The position numbers and the translations under genes were made by a program. A DNA stretch of 59,347 nucleotides, from positions 1-59,347 of the forward strand of contig CAYGBT010000019.1 of NCBI GenBank assembly GCA_964348275.1. The letters run 5' to 3'. The DNA is from CSP1-5 sp964348275 (GTDB lineage Bacteria; Methylomirabilota; Methylomirabilia; Methylomirabilales; CSP1-5). The notes under the pieces are model-generated. The model was not told where the DNA came from. It saw nothing but the letters and a program-made list of their open reading frames with translations, and searched no databases. Positions 1 through 9,103 of the stretch are shown here, in pieces (position 1 is the first letter of the stretch; the number at the start of each line of letters is the position of its first letter).

Positions 1-1
1 C

Positions 2-295
2 CTCGAGCTCGAGATTACTGCTGAAGTCCGGGAGGCCGTGAGGAGGATCGAGCGGGATGCCAAGCTGATCGACGATACGAGGGCGACTAGGGTACTACGC
101 GAGGAACAGCTCCGGATTGAGCAAAAGCGGCTGGAGGCAGGTGTCTCGACCACGTTTGAGGTTCTCCGGTTTCAGCGAGACCTGGCGGTAGCCCAGTCGG
201 CGGAGGTGAGAGCGGCAACCGAGTATAACAAGTCGATTGCCAACCTCGAACGGGTGCAGGGAGTAGCGCTGGAGAAGCACCGAATCCGGATGTAA
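2..295 (+). CDS. TolC-family outer membrane efflux protein, C-terminal part
   Basis: The reading frame is open from base 2, so the gene begins upstream of the window; about 97 residues are visible. They read as the last helical hairpin of an outer-membrane efflux protein: heptad-like coiled coil, the turn 'KRLEAGVSTTFEVLRFQRDL' and 'AQSAEVRAATEYNKSIANL', which follow the usual TolC/OEP pattern (xxxGxxTxxEVLxAQRxLxxAQ). Such proteins form the outer-membrane exit duct for tripartite efflux pumps or type I secretion. Which inner-membrane partner it serves cannot be seen. The next gene starts one base after its TAA, so the two are probably co-transcribed. Confidence 0.85.
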   Translation, partial: LELEITAEVREAVRRIERDAKLIDDTRATRVLREEQLRIEQKRLEAGVSTTFEVLRFQRDLAVAQSAEVRAATEYNKSIANLERVQGVALEKHRIRM

Positions 296-296
296 G

Positions 297-902
297 ATGG
301 ATATCCGCTCTTCACAACAGGTTTTACGGTGGCTGGTGGTCCTGGGTGTGGTCCTGAGTCTCCTCCCTGGTCAGGCTCGGGCCCTTTCTCTCTCCCTGTC
401 TTCACGGGAGATCGGAGAAGCTATCCGCTACGGGCAGAGGGCTCAGGGTCTCCCTTTTGCCCTCTTTGCTCGGGAATGGCGAACAGAGGGAATCCAAGGA
501 CCGGGTCAACACCTCGCCGGCTCGGCCTGGCTCCAGTCTCCATTCGCCCGGGCGGCCCATGCCGGTTGGGCGGCCGCCCACCGCGACCTCTCCCTGATAG
601 GGAGAGACGTAAAGCGACAGCTTGAGCCGCTCCGGGGCCAGCTGGCTTTTGCTGTCACGTTGCTGCCACCTCCGGCACACCCCTGGTCCTATCGTGTAAG
701 CCTACACCAGGACGGGGAGGTTGTTCGCCCCTCCCACGTGGAGGGCCATCAGGATGTCCCCGAGCAAGGGACACCCTGGGTATACCTCTACTGCCTCTTT
801 CCCGCGGAGCAGGTCGATCTCGAGGGAACGGTGGTCCTGGTGGTTACCGACGCGTACGGCGATTCCCTCCCCTTTGTCTTCAACCTGTCACGCATGCGGT
901 AG
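297..902 (+). CDS. Hypothetical exported protein
   Basis: 201 residues, beginning 1 base after the TolC stop. The N-terminus is a clear signal peptide: basic 'MDIRSSQQVLR', a hydrophobic stretch near residues 11-25 and an Ala-x-Ala-like region ('GQARALS'). I do not recognise the mature domain. It contains a short beta-rich C-terminal part with 'GTVVLVVTDAYG' that looks like an Ig-like or secreted beta domain. Position suggests a periplasmic or surface accessory to the TolC system, but that is inference only. Confidence 0.6.
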   Translation: MDIRSSQQVLRWLVVLGVVLSLLPGQARALSLSLSSREIGEAIRYGQRAQGLPFALFAREWRTEGIQGPGQHLAGSAWLQSPFARAAHAGWAAAHRDLSLIGRDVKRQLEPLRGQLAFAVTLLPPPAHPWSYRVSLHQDGEVVRPSHVEGHQDVPEQGTPWVYLYCLFPAEQVDLEGTVVLVVTDAYGDSLPFVFNLSRMR

Positions 903-1003
903 TACCGTTCCAACTTATTGTCCCGCACACGGACGAGCAAGCCAGGACGCCGGGTCTTCGCATTGCACACCTCGGGATTGGGTGAGAAACGTTGGAACGG
1001 CAC
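902..1003. repeat. Inverted repeat, 13-bp arms, in the TolC-operon/helicase gap
   Basis: GTACCGTTCCAAC at 902-914 is mirrored by GTTGGAACGGCAC at 991-1003 (12 of 13 positions complementary, the inner 10 perfect), with 76 bases between. It lies just after the stop of the exported protein and before the helicase gene. There is no T-run, so it is not an ordinary terminator. It could be a small mobile remnant, a processed structured RNA or an operator pair. Confidence 0.45.
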
Positions 1004-1066
1004 TAGTCTCGGTGGAATCTTGACAGCCGTTGCTGAGTGTGGGAGCCTCCTGTGGTCGGAGGCAGG

Positions 1067-4027
1067 ATGGGAGAGAAGTTTCAGATCCCGACGATACCCG
1101 TATCGCCGGTGGTCGAGGCGATTCTCGGGGGACTCAATCCGGACCAAGTGAAGGCGGTCTCTGCCCCGGACGGCCCTCTGCTGATCGTTGCAAGTGCCGG
1201 GACCGGCAAGACCACCGTTCTCACCTGCCGGATCGCGTATTTGATCGCGGCCAAGCTGGCCAGGCCGAGCGAGATCCTCGCTCTCACCTTTACGGATAAG
1301 GCGGCCACAGAAATGGAGGAACGGGTCGATCTCCTCGTTCCGTATGGCTATGCCGAGGTCTGGATCAGCACCTTTCATGCCTTCGGTGATCGTGTCCTTC
1401 GCGAGCAGGCGCTGGCGTTAGGTCTTGACTCCGATTTCACCGTCCTCACTCGTCCCGAACAGGTGGTCTTTTTTCGGGAACGACTCTTTGAGTTTCCCCT
1501 CTCCTACTATCGCCCCCTGGGGGACCCTACCAGATACGTCGACGGAATCCTCACCCTCATCGGTCGTGCAAAGGACGAGGACGTGAGTCCAAGCGAGTAT
1601 CTCCAGTATGCTGCGGGCCTCGCCGAGCAGGCGCGGACTCATCCAGAAGATGGCAGACTGCAGGAGGAGTCCCGGCGCCAAGGGGAGATCGCCGAGACGT
1701 ATGCAAAGTATCAGGAGCTTTTGGCCCGGGGGGGGGCAGTGGACTTCGGGGATCAGGTGACCTTGACCCTCAAGCTCTTTCGAGAGCACCCGGCGATTCT
1801 TGCCGAGTACCGGACCCGGTTCCGCTACATCCTGGTGGACGAATTTCAGGATACCAACTACGCCCAGTGGGAACTCCTGAAACTGTTGGCCGGTCCGGGG
1901 GGGAACCTCACCGTGGTCGCGGATGATGACCAATCGATCTACAAGTTTCGGGGAGCGGCAGTGAGTAATCTGTTGAGCTTCACCGATACGTATCCCCAGG
2001 CAGGGTTGGTCGTCCTCAATCAGAACTACCGATCCGGCCAACCCATCCTGGATGCCGCCTACCGTCTGATCCGACACAATGACCCCGAGCGGCTTGAGGT
2101 GCAGCGGGGATTGGACAAACGCCTCCGCGGCATCCGAGAGGGTGGTCGTCCAGTGGAACACCACCACTACGACACTCTGGGGAGCGAAGCAGACGGGGTC
2201 GCCGGGCTTATCCAGGCGAAAGTGTCTTCGGGAGCCTGCCAGTACCGGGACACGGCGATCCTCGTCCGGGCCAACCGGGATGCCGATCCCTTCTTACGAG
2301 CATTAAACATGAAGGGGCTGCCGTGGCGCTTTTCCGGGGCCCACGGCCTGTACAACCGGGCGGAGATCCGGCTCCTCATGGCTTTCCTCCGCGTGGTAGC
2401 GGATCCTGAGGAGAGCCAGTCCCTTTACCACCTGGCGACCAGCGAGCTCTACCGAGTTCCGCCTCTGGATTTAGCGCGCTGTACTGCCGCCGCTCGGCGC
2501 ATGAATCGCAGCCTCTTTTGGATCTTCCAACATGTCGATGCTGCAGGATTGGATGATCTATTGGGCGAGGCGGTGGCAACTATCCGAAGGCTCCTGGAGG
2601 ATCTGACCGATTATATCGGGAAGGCCCAGGGGCTCCGGACCGGTGGGGTGCTTTACCATTTCCTCATGGAGAGTGGGTACCTGAAGCGACTGACGACCGC
2701 CGAGGATGTTGCGAGCCAGATCCAGGTCCAGAACATCGCTCGCTTTTTTGAAAAGGTGAAGCGGTTTAGCGACATCGCGGTGCTCGATCGGGTGGCGCAA
2801 TTTGTCGCCCATCAGGAGAAACTCCTAGAGGCCGGTGAAGACCCGGCGGTGGCTGAGGCGGATGTGGACACGGATGCGGTCAATGTCCTCACCGTCCACA
2901 AAGCCAAGGGACTGGAGTTTCCGGTGGTCTTTTTGGTCGGGCTCACAGCCGACAAATTTCCCAGTCGGGGAAGACGTGATCCCATTGAACTGCCGACACC
3001 CCTGGTCAAGGATCGGATCCCTGGGGGCGATGTTCGCCTTCAGGAGGAACGGCGCCTCTTTTTCGTGGGTATGACGCGGGCCAAGGAAGAGCTGTACCTC
3101 AGCTCTTCCAGGGACTCCGGGACGGGGAGGCCCAAGAAGGTCAGTCCCTTCGTCCTCGAAGCAGTCGACCTGCCGATGCCCGAGGAGGCGTCTTTCCGGG
3201 CCTCAGCGGATGAGGTGATTGCGCGCTTTGCCCCCCCCGCGAGCGAGGGGCCAGGCGTGCTTCAGCCCATGGGACCGGACGAGATCCTCACCTTGAGCTA
3301 CTTTAGCGTGGACGACTATCAGACCTGCCCCTTGAAATATAAGTTTATCCAGGTCCTCCAGGTGCCCATCCGGGAGCACCACACGGTGATTTACGGGAAG
3401 GCCCTCCATGATGCGGTTCAGACCTATTTTCGTCGAAAGATGCGCGGACACCGGACGACGCTCGAGACACTCTGGACCGTCTTTGAGGGATCGTGGGTGA
3501 GTCGCGGGTTTCTCTCTCGGGAACATGAGGAACAGCGTCTGCATGCGGGCCGGCAGACGCTGAAAGAGTTTTTTGCCCGGGAGGAAGAGGCGAGGACGAT
3601 TCCCACCTTTGTCGAGAAGGAGTTCGGCTTTGCCCTGGGCCACAACCGGATCATTGGCCGCTGGGACCGGGTCGATGTGAGTGGGGAAGAGGTGGTCATT
3701 ATTGATTATAAATCGTCCGATGTACGCCAGCCGAAGGAGGCAAACCGCCGAGCCCGTGAGAGCCTCCAATTGGGGATCTACGCTCTTGCCTACCGTCAAA
3801 TGTTTGGCCAGATCCCCACACGCGTGGAGCTGTACTTTCTGGAGTCCGGCCTGAGCGGTGTAGCCCAAAAGAGCCCAGAGGAAATCGAGGCGACGGTGGA
3901 AATCATCAAGGAGGTCGCGATCGGAATTCGGGCCCGGGACTTTACGGCCAAGCCAGGCTACATGGCTTGTGGCTACTGCGCCTTCCGAGAGATCTGCCCG
4001 AGCGCCTGGGGCTCTGAGAGCAGTTGA
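1067..4027 (+). CDS. UvrD/Rep-family helicase fused to Fe-S PD-(D/E)XK nuclease (AdnB/AddB-like)
   Basis: About 986 residues. The superfamily 1 motifs are complete and in order: Walker A 'ASAGTGKTT' (about residue 43), 'VDEFQDT' (II), 'DDDQSIYKFRGA' (III), 'NYRS' (IV), 'VHKAKGLEF' (V), 'FVGMTRAKEELYLS' (VI). The C-terminal third is a RecB-type nuclease with 'IDYKSSD' and a four-Cys set (one Cys in 'YQTCPLKYKF', three in 'CGYCAFREICPS') typical of the Fe-S cluster of AddB, AdnA/B and Cas4. The expected role is ATP-driven unwinding and resection of double-strand ends for recombination. No second subunit lies next to it. ATG 1067 has GGAGG four bases upstream; an in-frame start at 1037 lacks such a site. 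Stand-alone action versus a distant partner cannot be decided here. Confidence 0.9.
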   Translation: MGEKFQIPTIPVSPVVEAILGGLNPDQVKAVSAPDGPLLIVASAGTGKTTVLTCRIAYLIAAKLARPSEILALTFTDKAATEMEERVDLLVPYGYAEVWISTFHAFGDRVLREQALALGLDSDFTVLTRPEQVVFFRERLFEFPLSYYRPLGDPTRYVDGILTLIGRAKDEDVSPSEYLQYAAGLAEQARTHPEDGRLQEESRRQGEIAETYAKYQELLARGGAVDFGDQVTLTLKLFREHPAILAEYRTRFRYILVDEFQDTNYAQWELLKLLAGPGGNLTVVADDDQSIYKFRGAAVSNLLSFTDTYPQAGLVVLNQNYRSGQPILDAAYRLIRHNDPERLEVQRGLDKRLRGIREGGRPVEHHHYDTLGSEADGVAGLIQAKVSSGACQYRDTAILVRANRDADPFLRALNMKGLPWRFSGAHGLYNRAEIRLLMAFLRVVADPEESQSLYHLATSELYRVPPLDLARCTAAARRMNRSLFWIFQHVDAAGLDDLLGEAVATIRRLLEDLTDYIGKAQGLRTGGVLYHFLMESGYLKRLTTAEDVASQIQVQNIARFFEKVKRFSDIAVLDRVAQFVAHQEKLLEAGEDPAVAEADVDTDAVNVLTVHKAKGLEFPVVFLVGLTADKFPSRGRRDPIELPTPLVKDRIPGGDVRLQEERRLFFVGMTRAKEELYLSSSRDSGTGRPKKVSPFVLEAVDLPMPEEASFRASADEVIARFAPPASEGPGVLQPMGPDEILTLSYFSVDDYQTCPLKYKFIQVLQVPIREHHTVIYGKALHDAVQTYFRRKMRGHRTTLETLWTVFEGSWVSRGFLSREHEEQRLHAGRQTLKEFFAREEEARTIPTFVEKEFGFALGHNRIIGRWDRVDVSGEEVVIIDYKSSDVRQPKEANRRARESLQLGIYALAYRQMFGQIPTRVELYFLESGLSGVAQKSPEEIEATVEIIKEVAIGIRARDFTAKPGYMACGYCAFREICPSAWGSESS

Positions 4028-4253
4028 GAGTGGAGCGTTGAGAGTCGAGAGCGAGGCTATTTCGGATTTCGAATTGCGAATTTCGAATTTGAGAGAAGTG
4101 CGGTTTAAATCCGAAAGGCGAAATCGTTCGACTGAGGGCCTCGACGGTGAGCTCGGCCGAACCGCTCACGACTCGAAGTCCCAATTTCGAAATTCCCCGG
4201 TCATTGGACATCGGACGTCGAATTTCGGACCATGAGCGGTGAACTATGAACGA
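4022..4253. repeat. Mosaic of short intergenic repeats ending over a gene start
   Basis: This stretch contains no gene. It consists of (i) GTTGAGAGT/GTCGAGAG units at 4023-4055; (ii) A/T-rich TTTCGAATT-type units at 4059-4090 and again near 4182-4195 and 4218-4226; (iii) an imperfect stem, GTTCGACTGAG near 4126 against CTCGGCCGAAC near 4152; and (iv) a 19-mer at 4235-4253 that matches 17 of 19 bases with 12233-12251. The last unit covers the start codon of the following gene. Related short repeats recur at 12162-12249 and 22764-22803. They look like dispersed palindromic elements, not coding DNA. Confidence 0.6.
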
Positions 4254-4860
4254 TAATACGATGCGGATTGGGATTGACATTGACGATGTGCTGGCCGATT
4301 CCCTTCCCGCCTACCTGGCGGCTTTTAACCGGCGGTTCGGGCTCCAGGTTCCTGTGACCGAGGCTGCCTGGGAGATATTCCGGCGCCACCCCGACATCTC
4401 TGCCGACGAGATACGGTCCTTTTTTACTGAGCTGTATCAGGCCGACTTCTTGGGTTCCCGCCCTCTTTTACCGGGCGCCAGAGAAGGGGTCGAATGGCTC
4501 CATCGGGCGGGCCATCGGCTCTTCATCGTCACGGGGCGCCTTCGGCGCGACCGAGACGTCACGGAGCGGTGGATGGAAGACAAGGGCCTTTCCGCTTTCT
4601 TTCACGAGATTGTCGACCGGGATGGGACGGACGCGCCGCTCCACAAGCGCCGGGCCGCCGAGCGGCTCGGGCTCGATGTCTTGCTGGAGGACGAGTACGA
4701 AATTGCCCTGGCGGCGGCAGAGCTTCCGATGCGAGTGCTGCTCTTTGACCGGCCGTGGAATCGGCGTCCCCTGCCGTCTCAGATTCATCGCATCTGTTCG
4801 TGGCCTGAGGTAGTCTCCTGTCTTGATCCAGAGGTTGGACTACACGAGCATCCGTTTTGA
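4246..4860 (+). CDS. HAD-superfamily 5'-nucleotidase-like phosphatase
   Basis: 204 residues. The N-terminal 'IDIDDVLADS' is the HAD motif I (DxDxV) as written in the 5'(3')-deoxyribonucleotidase/YqfW-like branch; 'FIVTGR' supplies the motif II Thr, a Lys occurs at 'HKRRAAERLG', and 'LLEDEYEIA' gives the acidic motif IV. These proteins dephosphorylate small substrates, often nucleotides. Neither ATG 4246 nor ATG 4261 has a good ribosome site because the intergenic repeat runs over the start; 'MRIGIDIDD' (4261) would be the shortest sensible N-terminus. Real substrate unknown. Confidence 0.8.
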   Translation: MNDNTMRIGIDIDDVLADSLPAYLAAFNRRFGLQVPVTEAAWEIFRRHPDISADEIRSFFTELYQADFLGSRPLLPGAREGVEWLHRAGHRLFIVTGRLRRDRDVTERWMEDKGLSAFFHEIVDRDGTDAPLHKRRAAERLGLDVLLEDEYEIALAAAELPMRVLLFDRPWNRRPLPSQIHRICSWPEVVSCLDPEVGLHEHPF

Positions 4861-4969
4861 CAACCCTGGCCCAGGCAAGTCCCCTCCTCTGTAGACCACT
4901 GCAGGGAACCCTCGTTCGGAAGATTCACTGCGCTAGACTGAACGATCACCCTCCAATCTTCCAAGCCGC

Positions 4970-4985
4970 TGGCACGCGGATTGCT
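4970..4985 (+). promoter_or_regulatory. Sigma-54 (-24/-12) promoter for the O-antigen-ligase/TPR gene
   Basis: TGGCAC-GCGGA-TTGCT matches the RpoN consensus TGGCAC-N5-TTGCW at every fixed base; GG and GC are ten bases apart. Transcription should start near 4996. An in-frame TTG at 4981 lies inside the -12 element and so cannot be the start codon of the downstream gene. Confidence 0.85.
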
Positions 4986-5067
4986 AAATTGGGTCGCCGG
5001 GTCATTGTGCGGCACTACATGCGTCGTGTCCTTTCTTGCTCTGGGGTGGGCGCAGGGAATCTTTCAC

Positions 5068-7200
5068 TTGCGGATAGCCCTTGCTGAAAAAGCGGCTGAC
5101 TTACTGCGATCCACGTCCGAGATCGGATGGCCGGGCGAAGAGGGTGGCAACCGTTGCCGTGCCCTGGTCCTCACTGTGGGCGTGCTGATCTCTGCAGTCC
5201 CTTTGGCCTTTTATCCGCTTGCCCCGCAGTCGCTCAAATGGGCCATCGTGTCTGTCTTCGTCCCGCTCACCACTTTTTTCTGGCTCTGGGGGGGCTGTGG
5301 TCGCCCCTTCCGTCCCCTGCCGAAACTGGTCGCCCCCCTCCTCTTGCTGGTGCTCGCATCCATGCTCTCTCTCGTGCAGGCCATCAACCTGTATTATGGT
5401 CTTCAGCGAGTCGCCGTGCTCCTGGTCCTGTTCCTCCTCTATCTCACCGTGGCCTATACCTGCTCTCACCCTGAAAACCGGGACAGACTCATGCGGTACC
5501 TCCTCCTCACCCTGCTCGGGGTAAGTGTCCTGTCACTCTACGGCTGCACCATGGGCCATCTCCTTGCATCTCTATCGGCCGGGCAGATTCTCTTTCGACT
5601 GTTCGGAAATACGAATTACGGGGCCGCGTACCTGCTCACAGTCGTCCCCTTAACTCTTGCCGTGTTTCTCAAGGCGACCCAGCGCTGGGAGAAGGCCGTG
5701 TGGGGGGCGACGCTCTTCCTCTCCGTGATGCTCCTGACCCTCTCGATGGCTAGGGGGGCCTGGATCAGCATCTTTGTCGGCCTCTGGGTTGTGGTGAGGG
5801 TGTTCTCCCAGGGGAAGCGGAGCCCTGGGACCTCCCAGGGCGCTCGCGTCATGCTGCAGGTTGCGACGCTTCTTCTCATGGGATCGGCCATCCTGGTCGC
5901 CTACGCTCTGTGGCCCGTATGCCTGCCGGGCACTCCCTCTTTCGGGGAGAGGTTGGCGAGCGTCTTTGATCCCGGAGCAAGCAGCCTTCAGGTCCGCCTG
6001 GCCTTTTGGAAGGGGACCCTCCAGATGATCAGAGATCATTTCTGGGCCGGCGTTGGCATCGGCAACTTCACCTTTGCGTATGTCCCGTATCGGTCTGCTT
6101 TCAATTACCGGAACCCCGGTATCCGGCCTGAGCACGCTCACAATGAGTATCTCAACCTTTGGGCGGAGCTGGGACCGATCGGCCTGTTGGCTCTGCTGTG
6201 GCTCGCGGCCAGAGTCGTCCGATTGGGTTGGCACCTAGCGAAGAGACCCGATGGAGATAGGGGAGTCCTGGCAGGCATCCTGGGAGGGGTTGCCGCCTCC
6301 GCCGCCTATGCCGGTCTCTTTTACGTCGTGCACGTGGCGGCCTCGGCCATGAATATCGCCATCCTCCTTGGGATACTCGAGGGAATGGGCCAGAAAGTCG
6401 GACAGGGAGAGCGAGGAAGGCCGATCCGTCTGACCTATCTCCTGCCCGGACTGCTGATCTTCTACCTTGTCGGCTTTCAGTATTTCCTGCGGCCGGTGGC
6501 CGGGGATATCTACTACTTTCTCGCCCAGAGCGATTTCCAGGAGAAGCGGATGGACGCGGGCTTGAGACAGCTCGAACAGAGCCTCGCGTGGAATCCTCAA
6601 TCGTTTGAGGCTCGGTATCGGCGGGCCTCAGTCCTCTTTAAGATGGGGCGATACCCCGAGACGATCCAGGCGGCTGAGGAGGCCTTAAGCATCCACCCGA
6701 ATATGGAGATTGCGTATGATGTGATGGGGAAGGCGTACCTCAACCTGGGGGACAGGGCCAAGGCCAAGGAGGTGTTTCTCAAGGCTGTAGATCTCAATGT
6801 CAACTACCCCCACGCGCTGAATGGCCTCGGCGTATTAGCCGCTCTCGAAGGTCGGATTCGCGAGGCGGAGGCACTTTTCTTGCGGGCCAAGGGGATCGTC
6901 GGGCGTCGGGAGATGAGCGCCTATGCGAACCTGGGTAACATCTACGAGATGACCGGCCGCATTAAGGAAGCGCTTGAAATGTACGAAACCGTGGTCGCCA
7001 TCAACCCTAAGTTCGGTTCCAACTGGTATACGATAGCCCGCTTGAGGGTCCTCAGTGGCGATCCGGCGGGGGCTTATGAGCCGCTGGCACAGGCCATAGC
7101 CCTGAATGAGAGGTTGAGGGCCAAGGCGGCACAGGACAAGGTCTTCGAAGCCTTGCGCCAGGGTGATTCTCGCGTGGAGACCCTCCTGCGATTACAATGA
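5068..7200 (+). CDS. O-antigen ligase/polymerase-family membrane protein with C-terminal TPR repeats
   Basis: About 710 residues. The first two thirds are a polytopic membrane protein with many hydrophobic helices and the Wzy_C periplasmic loop 'GVGIGNFTFAYVPYRSAF...RPEHAHNEYLNLWAELG', whose Arg/His-rich 'PEHAHNEYLN' is the hallmark of O-antigen ligases and polymerases. From about residue 480 there are at least five TPR units ('ARYRRASVLFKMGRYPETIQ', 'AYDVMGKAYLNLGDRAKAK', 'AYANLGNIYEMTGRIKEALE'). It should join or polymerise glycan on a lipid carrier. Start is uncertain: the sigma-54 promoter rules out TTG 4981; TTG 5068 has AGGGA upstream, and GTG 5026 is another option. A second Wzy-like gene lies at 48612-50027. 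Confidence 0.8.
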   Translation: MRIALAEKAADLLRSTSEIGWPGEEGGNRCRALVLTVGVLISAVPLAFYPLAPQSLKWAIVSVFVPLTTFFWLWGGCGRPFRPLPKLVAPLLLLVLASMLSLVQAINLYYGLQRVAVLLVLFLLYLTVAYTCSHPENRDRLMRYLLLTLLGVSVLSLYGCTMGHLLASLSAGQILFRLFGNTNYGAAYLLTVVPLTLAVFLKATQRWEKAVWGATLFLSVMLLTLSMARGAWISIFVGLWVVVRVFSQGKRSPGTSQGARVMLQVATLLLMGSAILVAYALWPVCLPGTPSFGERLASVFDPGASSLQVRLAFWKGTLQMIRDHFWAGVGIGNFTFAYVPYRSAFNYRNPGIRPEHAHNEYLNLWAELGPIGLLALLWLAARVVRLGWHLAKRPDGDRGVLAGILGGVAASAAYAGLFYVVHVAASAMNIAILLGILEGMGQKVGQGERGRPIRLTYLLPGLLIFYLVGFQYFLRPVAGDIYYFLAQSDFQEKRMDAGLRQLEQSLAWNPQSFEARYRRASVLFKMGRYPETIQAAEEALSIHPNMEIAYDVMGKAYLNLGDRAKAKEVFLKAVDLNVNYPHALNGLGVLAALEGRIREAEALFLRAKGIVGRREMSAYANLGNIYEMTGRIKEALEMYETVVAINPKFGSNWYTIARLRVLSGDPAGAYEPLAQAIALNERLRAKAAQDKVFEALRQGDSRVETLLRLQ

Positions 7201-7238
7201 GTTTCGTGCTCCTATCCCTCCCTCCCCTGAGCAGTTCT

Positions 7239-7254
7239 TGGCACGAAGATTGCT
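7239..7254 (+). promoter_or_regulatory. Sigma-54 promoter upstream of the PilB/GspE-like gene
   Basis: TGGCAC-GAAGA-TTGCT is a full RpoN consensus match, 39 bases after the previous stop. The predicted start of transcription is near 7265, giving a leader of about 120 bases that includes the small stem CCTCTT/AAGAGG near 7273-7291. Confidence 0.85.
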
Positions 7255-7387
7255 CAACTAGGTAGACGTTGACCTCTTCATTGAAAGAGGAATGGTCGAG
7301 CCTTGCACCTGTGCCTTTTGAGTTTTCTTTGAATCCCTCGTGTGTAGGCAATCTGTTTGGAAATAAATGGGCCTTGGGAGCGAGCTT

Positions 7388-9103
7388 ATGAAGCCTCTGG
7401 GAGAGCGTCTGATTGAAGCCGGTCTCATTAACGAGACGCAGCTACAGACGGCCCTGCGGGAACAGCAACGGACCAAGGAGTACCTCGGCAAGGTTCTGAT
7501 TCGTTTGGGCTTCGCGAACGAGCAGGCCGTGGCGGCCGCCCTGGCAGCCCAGGGCCGGGTGAAGTATGTGGATCTCGGGCAGTACTCCCTGCAACCAGAG
7601 GCAACGCAGCTCGTCCCTGAGAGCTTCGCGAGGCAGCATCATCTGGTCCCGGTATCCTATGCAGGGAAAGTGCTCGTCGTGGCAATGGCCAATCCCCTCG
7701 ACATCATTACCATGGATGAGCTTCGCCGCATGTCCAAGGGGCCCGTTGAAGTAGTGGGGGCTATGGAGTCCCAGGTGCTGGAAGCTCTGGACCGCGCTTA
7801 CGGGGCGGGGACGGGCCCCGAGTGGAATCAGTTGTTGGAGCAAAGCCTCCGCCAAGTGGCCAAGAGCGATATAGCCCCCCGGAAACCCGCTGGAGATGTG
7901 GGGCGGCAGCGAGCCGTCACCTTCAGCGAGTCCGAGGCGCAAGAGCTGCCGATCATCCGCCTAGTTGAGTCGTTAATAGTCAAGGCAGTCCAAGATGGAG
8001 CGACCGATGTCCATGTGGAGCCGGAAGAGAACTTGCTCCGAAACCGGTTCCGTGTCGACGGCGTTCTCCGCCTAGGGCCCGATGTCCCCAAAGAGCTTCA
8101 AGGAGCGGTCATCGCCCGGCTCAAGGTGATGGCCAATCTCGACATCGCCGAGAGCCGGCTGCCACAGGATGGGCGGATCGATTTTCAATTTGGAGGCCGG
8201 CAGATCGATATCCGGGTCTCGACTTTCCCGACCACTCGGGGGGAGAACTTAGTCCTCCGCATCCTGGATCGGACGAAGCTGATGGTGGGGATGGAGCAGC
8301 TCGGGTTTTCGCCGGACCATCTCATGCTCTTCAAGCGGATCCTGCAAAACCCGAACGGCATTATCTTGGTCACGGGCCCGACCGGGTGCGGGAAAACAAC
8401 CACTCTTTACTCCGCCCTCTCATATCTGAATGCCGAGGAACGGAATATCGTGACCATCGAAGACCCCGTGGAGTACGAGATTCCGGGCATTCGGCAATCC
8501 CAGGTGAACGTCAGGGCGGGACTCACCTTTGCCAAGGGCCTTCGCAGTATCCTGCGCCAGGACCCGGACATAATTATGGTAGGGGAGATGCGTGACGAGG
8601 AGACTGTCGACATCGCAATCCGGGCTGCCCTCACCGGACACCTGGTCTTCAGCACATTGCACACCAACGACGCTGCGGGGGCCATTCCTCGACTCACCGA
8701 CATGGGGGCGGCCCCCTTCCTCCTCTCATCGGCCTTGCTCCTGGTTGTGGGCCAGCGGCTGGTGCGGACCATCTGCCCCAGTTGTAAGGAAGAAGCGGAG
8801 CCCGAACCGGCCCTGCTGCGACGCCTGGGGCTCGATGCCAAGGAGGGCCAGCTCAAGTTCTTTCAAGGGAAAGGCTGCGAAAAGTGCGAGTTTACCGGAT
8901 ACCGCGGCCGTATCGGGATTTTTGAATTGCTACGGGTCGGTCCGGAGCTGAACGCTCTGATCATGGAGAAGGCGGATAGCGGCGCCATTCAGCGGGCCGC
9001 CCGGGCCCAGGGGATGCGGACGATGCCGGAGGATGGTGTTCGGAAAGCTCTTCGCGGCATCACGACCATTGAGGAGGTGGCCAGGGAAGCCGTGGTGAAC
9101 TAA
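7388..9103 (+). CDS. Type IV pilus / type II secretion assembly ATPase (PilB/GspE family)
   Basis: 571 residues from ATG 7388, which has GGGAG seven bases upstream (an in-frame ATG at 7367 is less likely). The order is N-terminal MshEN-type c-di-GMP-binding-like domain ('LGERLIEAGLINETQL' and 'LGKVLIRLGFANEQAV'), a second N-terminal domain, then the motor: Walker A 'GPTGCGKTTTLYS' near residue 331, Asp box 'ITIEDPVEYE'-like 'VTIEDPVEYE', Walker B 'DPDIIMVGEMRDEET', His box 'LTGHLVFSTLHTNDA', and a zinc tetracysteine ('CPSCKEE', 'CEKCEFTGYRGR'). It powers pseudopilin or pilin assembly at the inner membrane. No other pilus gene is adjacent, so pilus versus secretion use is open. Sigma-54 control is typical of pilus genes. 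Confidence 0.9.
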   Translation: MKPLGERLIEAGLINETQLQTALREQQRTKEYLGKVLIRLGFANEQAVAAALAAQGRVKYVDLGQYSLQPEATQLVPESFARQHHLVPVSYAGKVLVVAMANPLDIITMDELRRMSKGPVEVVGAMESQVLEALDRAYGAGTGPEWNQLLEQSLRQVAKSDIAPRKPAGDVGRQRAVTFSESEAQELPIIRLVESLIVKAVQDGATDVHVEPEENLLRNRFRVDGVLRLGPDVPKELQGAVIARLKVMANLDIAESRLPQDGRIDFQFGGRQIDIRVSTFPTTRGENLVLRILDRTKLMVGMEQLGFSPDHLMLFKRILQNPNGIILVTGPTGCGKTTTLYSALSYLNAEERNIVTIEDPVEYEIPGIRQSQVNVRAGLTFAKGLRSILRQDPDIIMVGEMRDEETVDIAIRAALTGHLVFSTLHTNDAAGAIPRLTDMGAAPFLLSSALLLVVGQRLVRTICPSCKEEAEPEPALLRRLGLDAKEGQLKFFQGKGCEKCEFTGYRGRIGIFELLRVGPELNALIMEKADSGAIQRAARAQGMRTMPEDGVRKALRGITTIEEVAREAVVN

